In this document: positions 33,240 through 39,651 of the stretch, one piece after another
Layout: the number at the start of each line of letters is the position of its first letter
Numbering within the stretch: the stretch's first letter is position 1
DNA from: Verrucomicrobium spinosum DSM 4136 = JCM 18804
GTDB lineage: Bacteria > Verrucomicrobiota > Verrucomicrobiia > Verrucomicrobiales > Verrucomicrobiaceae
Reading direction: 5' to 3'
DNA: 64,000 nt
Assembly: GCF_000172155.1 (NCBI RefSeq)
Contig: NZ_ABIZ01000001.1
Location: 2,203,105-2,267,104 of the forward strand
Position numbers and translations under genes: made by a program
Notes under the pieces: generated by a model
Databases searched by the model: none
What the model was told of the DNA's origin: nothing
The model's input: the letters and a program-made list of their open reading frames with translations, nothing else

Positions 33240-33340
33240 TGAATTTGAGTCAGTTGTGAGTCAGTTTAGGGTTCATTCAGATTCGGACTATTCCGCACTT
33301 TTCCCTTGTTTTCCCGCCTTTTCCGGGAGTAAAAGGGAGT

Positions 33341-34591
33341 ATGGGGAAGGCTGAAAAGGACGACAGTATCGAGGTGAAATTCGGCGGGGCGCGTGTCCTG
33401 GTAAAGCAGCGTCCCGGTGATGGGCTCTGGGTTGCCCGCTGGCGACTTGCTGGAAAGGGTTGCAATACGACCGCCCGGACCAAAGAGGGAATACTCAAAC
33501 TCGCGGGGAAAAAAGTCCGCGAGCTATCGCGTCAGCAAGGTGGGCGCGTCATGACTGCGGAGGATGCCGAGCTTGTTGAGCGGCTGAAAAAGATTGCGGG
33601 CGAGAGATCCCCTTTTTCCCTGCTCTCTCAGATCGAGCGAGCTTGTGCAAAGCTTGGGGGGTGGGACTTCCTTGAGCGGGCGGTGCAGCACTACGAAAAG
33701 AGCGGCATGGCGCAAGTTGACCGGGTCTCGATTGCGGACGCGAAAAACAAGTTCCTGCGGCTCTACAAGGCTGATCAAGTCTATACCGTGGCGGGGCTCC
33801 GAAAGGAGCTTGATGGGTTGGTGAAGGTTCATCCCACGATGGATGTGTGTGACCTTACGGAAGACTTCCTACAGGCTTGGGTGGATCGAGGTGACCCGGG
33901 ACCGGTGTTCCAGAACAATCGTATCGATACCTGGCGCACCTTCCTGAACAAATGCAGGAAATGGAACTACTGGCCCAAGGGGGAAAAGCACCCTGCAGAA
34001 TTGGTTGAGCGGGCTGTCGAGCCCGACAAGATCCCGGAAATTTTCACTGTAGAGCAAGCGCAAAAGATCTTGGATTCGGTGCCGTTAAAGCGAATCCCCT
34101 ACGTCGTGATTGGCGGCTGGCTTGGTCTTAGGCCTACTGAGATGACAAGGATTTTCTGGGAGCGCGATTGGGATTGGGAGCGGCGTTATTTGCACGTGCC
34201 TCCCGACGTGGCGCGGAAGACGATGAGGGAAAGGTACGTGCCTATTCCTGACGCTGCATATGAGATGCTTGCGCCCTGGCGTGGTGCGAAGGGTAAATGC
34301 TGCCTCACGCATGATCGTGAGTACATCAGCAAGGATCTCCGTGACGCTGGTGTCATCGAGGAGTGGCCTCAGGACGTGCTGAGGCATAGCTCAATCAGCT
34401 ATCGAATTGCGAAGGGCGATAGCATCGGCCTTGTGGCTGAGCATCACGGCAACTCTGAAACGGAGATTCGTCAGAGCTACAGAAGGCCGCTCCGAAAGGA
34501 GGACGGTGAAGCGTGGTTTTCGCTTCGAAGGACGGTCGATAATGGCGCGCACGTGCGCGCCAATTCTAACGGGACCGGCGAGACGCTTTAG
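33341..34591 (+). CDS. int: Phage tyrosine recombinase (integrase)
   Basis: The 416-residue protein has a C-terminal tyrosine-recombinase domain: Arg in GGWLGLRPTEMTRI, Lys region in KTMRERYVPIP, Arg-His in QDVLRHSSISYR, His in VAEHHGNSETEI, and the nucleophile Tyr in RQSYRRPL. The usual first His of HxxR is replaced by Asp (DVLR), a substitution I have seen in verrucomicrobial integrases. It integrates and, with an excisionase, excises the phage, probably at ssrA. An AGGGAG sequence precedes the ATG. Its last 17 codons contain a 20-bp palindrome found again in the portal gene. Confidence 0.92.
   Translation: MGKAEKDDSIEVKFGGARVLVKQRPGDGLWVARWRLAGKGCNTTARTKEGILKLAGKKVRELSRQQGGRVMTAEDAELVERLKKIAGERSPFSLLSQIERACAKLGGWDFLERAVQHYEKSGMAQVDRVSIADAKNKFLRLYKADQVYTVAGLRKELDGLVKVHPTMDVCDLTEDFLQAWVDRGDPGPVFQNNRIDTWRTFLNKCRKWNYWPKGEKHPAELVERAVEPDKIPEIFTVEQAQKILDSVPLKRIPYVVIGGWLGLRPTEMTRIFWERDWDWERRYLHVPPDVARKTMRERYVPIPDAAYEMLAPWRGAKGKCCLTHDREYISKDLRDAGVIEEWPQDVLRHSSISYRIAKGDSIGLVAEHHGNSETEIRQSYRRPLRKEDGEAWFSLRRTVDNGAHVRANSNGTGETL
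34543..34562. repeat. 20-bp perfect palindrome, copy 1
   Basis: TGGCGCGCACGTGCGCGCCA lies inside the 3' end of the integrase gene and encodes part of NGAHVRAN. The same sequence, extended to 24 bp, recurs in the portal gene at 53104-53127. Confidence 0.9.
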
Positions 34592-34736
34592 CGTCTGTGT
34601 GCTCGAAGTGATTCACCACGGCTGCGGCGAGGAAAATGAAGATGCCTGCTCCGATGGTGGGTAGTGCCCAATCCCCAGTGAAAAACGCCAATAGGAGTAC
34701 GGCGATACTGAGGCCGAAAAGGGATAGGGACTTCAT
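34566..34736 (-). CDS. Small two-helix membrane protein
   Basis: A 56-residue frame on the minus strand begins MKSLSLFGLSIAVLLLAFF and continues WALPTIGAGIFIFLAAAVV, giving two membrane segments and a charged tail (EHTDAKASRRSR). Its end overlaps the end of the integrase gene by 26 bp. It lies downstream of the repressor on the same strand, so it could be expressed from the lysogen. Small membrane proteins in this place sometimes block superinfection, but that is only a guess. Confidence 0.5.
   Translation of the reverse strand: MKSLSLFGLSIAVLLLAFFTGDWALPTIGAGIFIFLAAAVVNHFEHTDAKASRRSR
34581..34596. terminator. Hairpin at the integrase stop codon
   Basis: AGACGC-TTTA-GCGTCT is a perfect 6-bp stem whose loop holds the integrase stop codon. 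It may end both the integrase transcript and, in the other direction, lie inside the small membrane protein gene. No long T-run follows. Confidence 0.4.
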
Positions 34737-34877
34737 GGGGCAAGGATGCGGTTTTTGTCTTACGGGGTCAACCTTAAGGTTTATTCCTTAGGGTATATTT
34801 AAAGTCAGGAGATTTTAGCTATTGAATAAAAAAACGCGGGAACGCTATAAGGTTCGCTGGCGGTGCTGGAAGCACTT

Positions 34878-35291
34878 CTAAGCGGTACGTTTCTTGGCGG
34901 GGTTGTTCGGTTTGGGGAGTGGTAGCACCTTGCTTTGCTCGTCCTTATCCCCCTGGAAAAGGTCTTGTTCCTTCTCCAGAATGTCTTGGGCTCCCTGCAT
35001 GATCACGTCATGATAAAACTCATGATGGAGGGAGTAGCCGCCGACCTTCATGGCCTTTTCAATCTCCATCCATTCGGAGTGAGAGAACTTGAGGTCGTCC
35101 ATCACGCCTGAGCTCTGGGTGGGGGTGGCAATCCGTGAAATAGCCTTGAGTGACCAGAGGGGGAATCCTTTTTGGCTGAGCCAGTTGTCCACGGTGCCTT
35201 TGGAGACGCCAAGTTCATCGGCAAGCGTGAGTCGCGTCCGACCTGTGGCGGTCATCCACGCTTCGATTTCTTCCTTGGTCGTCAGTTCCAT
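34878..35291 (-). CDS. Phage repressor-like helix-turn-helix protein
   Basis: The start at 35291 (MELTTKEEIEAWMTATGRTR) gives 137 residues; the frame continues upstream through the operator region and is not coding there. The helix-turn-helix is LTLADELGVSKGTVDNWLSQ. There is no visible LexA-type protease domain, so inactivation would need another trigger. It faces a rightward small gene across three operator-like sites, the standard genetic-switch layout, so it is the probable lysogeny repressor. Confidence 0.75.
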   Translation of the reverse strand: MELTTKEEIEAWMTATGRTRLTLADELGVSKGTVDNWLSQKGFPLWSLKAISRIATPTQSSGVMDDLKFSHSEWMEIEKAMKVGGYSLHHEFYHDVIMQGAQDILEKEQDLFQGDKDEQSKVLPLPKPNNPAKKRTA

Positions 35292-35310
35292 GGCAAAACG
35301 GTGAATCCTT

Positions 35311-35374
35311 ATTCGCAAATCGTCAATTTTTTTGTTGTAGACTTCGCGATTTGCGAATATCATTTCGCAAATCA
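35311..35374. promoter_or_regulatory. Repressor operator region with three TTCGCAAATC sites and rightward promoter
   Basis: ATTCGCAAATCG (35311-35322), its exact reverse complement CGATTTGCGAAT (35347-35358), and TTTCGCAAATCA (35363-35374) form three sites. The last two make an inverted repeat ATTTGCGAA-N6-TTCGCAAAT. TTGTAG (35335-35340) and TATCAT (35358-35363), 17 bp apart, are a possible rightward promoter overlapping the operators; its transcript would have almost no leader. Confidence 0.65.
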
Positions 35375-35553
35375 TGAAAACATCGACTTCGATTCTTGAG
35401 GATCTGGATATTGATGAGGACACTCTGAGCATCTATCGCCGCGAGGCGGTGCGTCGGAAGGTGCCCGTCATGGCAATCATCAAGGAGAAGCTTCTTGAGG
35501 CGGCTCGGGAGATGAATGCCAAGTCCAATCGGCGTCAGGGGGTGGTGGCGTGA
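35374..35553 (+). CDS. Small early regulatory-type protein (Cro position)
   Basis: A 59-residue frame begins MKTSTSILEDLDIDEDTLSI and continues with a basic helical part (YRREAVRRKVPVMAIIKEKL). It is the first rightward gene opposite the repressor and overlaps the next gene by 4 bp. The position suggests Cro or an activator, but no helix-turn-helix is clear; a short helical DNA-binding protein is possible. Confidence 0.55.
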   Translation: MKTSTSILEDLDIDEDTLSIYRREAVRRKVPVMAIIKEKLLEAAREMNAKSNRRQGVVA

Positions 35554-35885
35554 GTGCGCGTGGGCTAAGGCTTAAGAAAGGTTCGGCTGCGATGGCTGCG
35601 CTCGTTGGCTCGATCTGCGCGGATATTAAGCGTGATCATAAGCTTATGCTTGAGCGTGCTCGCAAAGCTGATTCGGTCCTGTACTTCTATTACAAGGGGC
35701 GGCGGGGTGCTCAACTTGAGATCCTTGGCAAGCTCCTCTACCCAGACGGTCGAGGGTGGGCTGCTCGATATGAGGGGCCGATGGAGGAATTTAGGGTTCG
35801 TCTCGACTATGTTGCTGCTGCGAAGTCTAGGCGTTTCGTTTCTGTTAACGGCACGTGGGGTAAACCTAGGGGGGGTGTGTCGTGA
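35550..35885 (+). CDS. Hypothetical early phage protein
   Basis: This 111-residue basic protein (GTG start) is not recognised. It has a helical N-terminal half (SICADIKRDHKLMLERARKA) and a mixed C-terminal half with several arginines. It overlaps genes on both sides by 4 bp, so it belongs to a tightly coupled early operon. Confidence 0.6.
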   Translation: MSARGLRLKKGSAAMAALVGSICADIKRDHKLMLERARKADSVLYFYYKGRRGAQLEILGKLLYPDGRGWAARYEGPMEEFRVRLDYVAAAKSRRFVSVNGTWGKPRGGVS

Positions 35886-36472
35886 GCGCTCTCCCCTCTG
35901 CTCTCTGGAAGGTGCGCTTTTCTTGGGGCGATGGTGCCGTCAGTGACGTTACGGTTGCTGCCTGTGAGTCATCCTCTGTGCATCGTCTCGCCATAGACAA
36001 ATTCCGGGCGAGATTCCCTGAGGCAAGGGTCACGCCTGCCATCGTTGCGACGTGGAAATTCAATCCGCCTAAGCGCTGGTATCTTCGGCGTGCAGGGCGT
36101 TCTTTGCGTGAGGCTATGGGTGCCTTGTGCTGTGAGGCTCTCCTGCCTTGTGGACTCTGCTTGCGTGAGTTGTTTGCTGAATCCCCTTGGTTCACGGTCT
36201 TTGTCTGTGTGTTCTATATCGGGATCTCGCTCCTTGTGCTTCTGCGGCTCGGGGGGTGGTTGATGAGTTTCCGTCCTTCGCCGTCTGTGTGGTGTGGGTA
36301 CTGTCCTCAGTGCAAGCAATTCCATCCGTCGGGGCAACATGTCGCGGTGGCTATTGAGGAGTTTCCTGACCGCGAGACCTTGATTGTTCAGTATGAGGCT
36401 TACGAAGAAGAGGGGCGCATCAAGTTCCCCCAGTGCCTAAAGCGTCCTTCAGAGGGGGGGGGGCGGCCATGA
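35882..36472 (+). CDS. Hypothetical phage protein with membrane helix and zinc-ribbon-like cysteines
   Basis: The 196-residue protein (GTG start) has one strong hydrophobic segment (FTVFVCVFYIGISLLVLLRL) at about residues 105-125. A C-terminal CGYCPQCKQFH pattern could bind zinc. Cysteines are frequent in the middle (LCCEALLPCGLCLREL). The function is unknown; it is coupled by 4-bp overlaps to both neighbours. Confidence 0.55.
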   Translation: MSALPSALWKVRFSWGDGAVSDVTVAACESSSVHRLAIDKFRARFPEARVTPAIVATWKFNPPKRWYLRRAGRSLREAMGALCCEALLPCGLCLRELFAESPWFTVFVCVFYIGISLLVLLRLGGWLMSFRPSPSVWCGYCPQCKQFHPSGQHVAVAIEEFPDRETLIVQYEAYEEEGRIKFPQCLKRPSEGGGRP

Positions 36473-36771
36473 TTACTGGACCATTACCTCTCCGTGTGGT
36501 CGCGGAATTCCTAGGCAAGCCTGAGGGGAAGGTCGTCGATCTGATTGATCAAGACGGGCTGCCTGCGGTCAGTATCAATGCTGATTCAAGGCCTGTTCTT
36601 AAAATCTATTTCTCGCCGCTTCTGAGGTGGCTGAATCGTTCGGCGCGGAATGAGCCGATGACGGAGGACCAGCTCGAAGCGGAGCTTAAGCGGTGTATGG
36701 CTGCCGTTGCGGAACGTGATCGTGCAAAAGCGGACCGTGCGAAACGCAGAAGGGAGAAAACGGCCGCGTGA
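36469..36771 (+). CDS. Small helix-turn-helix-like early protein
   Basis: From the ATG at 36469 the protein has 100 residues. The N-terminal part (PLRVVAEFLGKPEGKVVDLI, then DQDGLPAVSINADSRPV) resembles excisionase/MerR-like winged helices, and the C-terminus is very basic and helical (RAKADRAKRRREKTAA). It may be an excisionase or packaging-type DNA-binding protein. ATGA overlap with the gene before and GTGA overlap with the gene after. Confidence 0.55.
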   Translation: MITGPLPLRVVAEFLGKPEGKVVDLIDQDGLPAVSINADSRPVLKIYFSPLLRWLNRSARNEPMTEDQLEAELKRCMAAVAERDRAKADRAKRRREKTAA

Positions 36772-37118
36772 ATCCATCTGGATCAAGCAGGTTGCCGGCG
36801 CATCTGTCGACCGTTGTTCGGGCGCAAGCGGAAGGGCTGCGGGCCATCGCGGGCCGCATACGTGGCATTCAGCAAACCGTCAAGGCTGATTCCCCTTTGT
36901 GGCGAGAGTTGGCCACGCTTCGCAACGACTTTTGCGTACTGCTCGCGGGGGCTAACGACGCTGTTGCCACGGTGGGCGCGCTCGTTGCCACGGGGCAGGC
37001 TGAGTCTGCACCCACGCTCAAGGTGGAAGCTCTTGAGCTTCATCCCCTCAATCACGCTGCTACTCCCAATCTGGACTCCCGCCAGAAGGCGGCAAACGAC
37101 CACTCACTTCAAGATTGA
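36768..37118 (+). CDS. Hypothetical early phage protein
   Basis: The 116-residue protein (GTG start overlapping the previous stop) is helical in its first two thirds (RAQAEGLRAIAGRIRGIQQT, LWRELATLRNDFCVLLAG). I do not recognise it. It precedes the cytosine methyltransferase gene by 11 bp. Confidence 0.5.
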   Translation: MNPSGSSRLPAHLSTVVRAQAEGLRAIAGRIRGIQQTVKADSPLWRELATLRNDFCVLLAGANDAVATVGALVATGQAESAPTLKVEALELHPLNHAATPNLDSRQKAANDHSLQD

Positions 37119-37129
37119 TTTCCTCGCCC

Positions 37130-38623
37130 ATGGGCAAACGGACTATTCGGATCGCTGATCTCTTCTGCGGCGGTGGTGGGACCACTACCGGGGCCAAACT
37201 CGCCTGCTATGACCTTGGTTACAACGTCGACCTGGTTGGCGTCAATCACTGGGAGCGGGCGGTGGAAACGAGCAGGGCGAATCATCCGGACTCGCGGCAC
37301 TACTGCGCGAGCTTGGACAACATAAACCCCCGGCATATCTACGGCGAAGGTGAGTTAGATGTGCTCTGGGCGTCGCCTGAATGCACAAATCACTCTCCTG
37401 CTCGCGGAGGGCTCCCCGTGGTCGATCAGAGCAGGGCCTCGGCAATGTGCGTCATCCGTTGGGCGGAGGCGCTGCGTCCCCCGATCATCTTGATTGAGAA
37501 CGTGCCCGCGTTCTTGCAGTGGGGGCCGCTGGACTCGCGCAACCGCCCTATTAAGGCTCGTAAGGGTGAGATCTTCCGCGCCTGGAAGGGTATGCTGGAA
37601 TCTGTTGGTTACAGGGTGGAGCATCGGTTGCTTTGTGCTGCCGACTACGGTGACCCGACTTCCCGGACGCGCTTGATCATTCAGGCGGTGCGAGGAAAGA
37701 GGCGTCCCGTTTGGCCTGATGCGACTCATGGGATCACACCTCAGGGTGAGGTGCTGTCGCTCGTGGAGCCGTACAAGACTGCCTTTGACTGCGTAGACTG
37801 GTCGCTCCCTGGCAGGTGGTTGGACGAAATGCCCGGAAAGAAGAAATACGGTGGGCTCCCGTTGTCTCCCAATACTCTCAGGCGCATTCATGCGGGGTTC
37901 TATCGCCACGGGCTTCAGCCTATGCGTGAGGGCTTGGTAAAGGGTGAGGTCGCAAATGATGGTTATTCCTACATCGTCAATCTTCGGGGCACTTCAGAGC
38001 AGGCTCTAGAGGGAAGTTCTCGGGGCATGAATGAGCCAGTGGTCACTATCACGGGCGGCGGTGGACATGTCGCGTGGGTGAATGCGTTCGTCGTCCCTAT
38101 TGATCACACGGGGGGTGGGCGGATCTCCTGCTCAAGTCTCGATGTCCCGTTGAGCACCATCACGACTGAGGCGCGGCACGGTCTCTTGCAAGCCTACTTG
38201 GTGCAGACTTGCCACGGGGACGGTGGCGATGCTGGTGCCGTGCTGCGTCGCGTGCGCGGTGGTCATCAGCCGTTCCCTACCGTTTGCGGTAACCGCGGGG
38301 AATGGGCTTTGCTGAAGCCGTATGTCGTCAAGTATTACGGCAACTCTATTTCCTGTGCTCTGGACAGGCCTCTCGATACCATCACCTCACATGATCGTTT
38401 TGCCCTCGTGTGTCCTGAGATTGAGATCGCGGGGGTGAAATGCCGGGTGCGTTTTCGCTGGCGGATGTTCCAGCCTCACGAGTTGGCGAGGGCTCAAGGC
38501 TTCCCGGAGGACTATCAGTTCAAAGGAAATAAAAGTGAGGTCGTCAAGCAGATCGGCAATGCTGTCCCGGTCAATCTTAGTCGCGCCCTGGTTAAGGCTG
38601 CTCTGCGGAGGTATGCGGCATGA
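37130..38623 (+). CDS. C5-cytosine DNA methyltransferase
   Basis: From the ATG at 37130 (a TTG at 37115 is possible) the protein has 497 residues with the C5-methyltransferase motifs: DLFCGGGG (10-17), catalytic Cys85 in SPECTNHSPARGG, ENVP (123-126), TSRTRLIIQAVRG, and the final FQPHELARAQGFPEDY and QIGNAVPVNLSRAL. The middle holds repeated segments of the type PLSTITTEARHGLLQAY and PLDTITSHDRFALV, common in phage-encoded enzymes. No restriction enzyme is adjacent, so it probably protects phage DNA from host restriction. Confidence 0.93.
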   Translation: MGKRTIRIADLFCGGGGTTTGAKLACYDLGYNVDLVGVNHWERAVETSRANHPDSRHYCASLDNINPRHIYGEGELDVLWASPECTNHSPARGGLPVVDQSRASAMCVIRWAEALRPPIILIENVPAFLQWGPLDSRNRPIKARKGEIFRAWKGMLESVGYRVEHRLLCAADYGDPTSRTRLIIQAVRGKRRPVWPDATHGITPQGEVLSLVEPYKTAFDCVDWSLPGRWLDEMPGKKKYGGLPLSPNTLRRIHAGFYRHGLQPMREGLVKGEVANDGYSYIVNLRGTSEQALEGSSRGMNEPVVTITGGGGHVAWVNAFVVPIDHTGGGRISCSSLDVPLSTITTEARHGLLQAYLVQTCHGDGGDAGAVLRRVRGGHQPFPTVCGNRGEWALLKPYVVKYYGNSISCALDRPLDTITSHDRFALVCPEIEIAGVKCRVRFRWRMFQPHELARAQGFPEDYQFKGNKSEVVKQIGNAVPVNLSRALVKAALRRYAA

Positions 38624-39651
38624 GTAGCGCCAAGCAAGAGGCTCGCATGAGGGGCAGTCAGGGCGTCTACGATGTCCGCAACAAAGCTTGGGTGCGCGTG
38701 GATCACGGCACTCCGGAGGCTGTGTTTGCAGACATGGATCTCAGAACTGGAATGATGGCTCCTGAATCTGACGGGGACTTCTACCGTGAGAGTGACTGTT
38801 GGAAAACGCTACTCCGTTATGTCTGGCATAACGCCCGGTGCATGAATGAGGCTTGCGCTTACTTTGGCTTTGCTGCTCTGAATGTTGATCCGCAGTATGG
38901 TTCCAGAATGGCTCAAGATGAGCTGAAGTTTGTGAGGAAGGGTAAGTTCGCGAGGGCTGAAAAAGTCTTTGGCTTGGGAAAGCGTGCGGTCTATCGGGAC
39001 TGGCAGTCCTTGCAGGGATACACTCCTATCTCTGCCTTGCTCGATGGTGAGCAAGGCGAGTGGGCTCAAGATCATGAAGAGCGGGAGCGGCGGCGCGATG
39101 TCTTGCGGGCCATCCTTCGTTCTGCGTGGCAGGATCTTCGCACAAGCAAATGGACGCGCACTCTCCGGGCGGCGTTCGCGAACCTGACGGTGCTGGCTGC
39201 TGAGGATCGCGCCCTGTTGGCCTGGATCACTCAGACGGAATTTGCTCGGGGGTTCGTTGAAACGCGTGCCGCCATGTGTGCCCGTCGAAAGCGTCGTGTC
39301 CGTGTGCCGCTCGAACTCAATGGTTACTCGGGCCTGACGGCTCCCGGGGGGAAGAGTGAGAGTGCCATCGCAACCTATTCCAAGGTGCAAGAGGGTAACA
39401 AAAACCGGGCGGGCGCGGTCGAGGAATCCTTGGATGCGTTGTGGGAAAAGGAGAAGGCTCGCAAGGTTCTCCGGGAGCACTCCCATATTCCCCGTCGTCC
39501 CGGGTTGCCTACCGATCCGCGTGCTCTCAAGGCCTTTCTCAAGCGTGAGCAGGAAGCGGCGGAGCTGCGGCGGCTCACGAAACTTTTCCCGGAAATCGCC
39601 GGGGCAGAACTAGGAAAATCAGACCTCGAAACCGACAACGACCATGAGTGA
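38620..39651 (+). CDS. Hypothetical phage protein
   Basis: The 343-residue protein overlaps the methyltransferase gene by 4 bp and the ParB gene by 8 bp. It is rich in charged residues and Arg/Glu-rich helices (QDHEERERRRDVLRAILRSA, LKREQEAAELRRLTKLF). I see no known domain. Its place between a DNA methyltransferase and a ParB-like protein suggests DNA metabolism. Confidence 0.6.
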   Translation: MSSAKQEARMRGSQGVYDVRNKAWVRVDHGTPEAVFADMDLRTGMMAPESDGDFYRESDCWKTLLRYVWHNARCMNEACAYFGFAALNVDPQYGSRMAQDELKFVRKGKFARAEKVFGLGKRAVYRDWQSLQGYTPISALLDGEQGEWAQDHEERERRRDVLRAILRSAWQDLRTSKWTRTLRAAFANLTVLAAEDRALLAWITQTEFARGFVETRAAMCARRKRRVRVPLELNGYSGLTAPGGKSESAIATYSKVQEGNKNRAGAVEESLDALWEKEKARKVLREHSHIPRRPGLPTDPRALKAFLKREQEAAELRRLTKLFPEIAGAELGKSDLETDNDHE

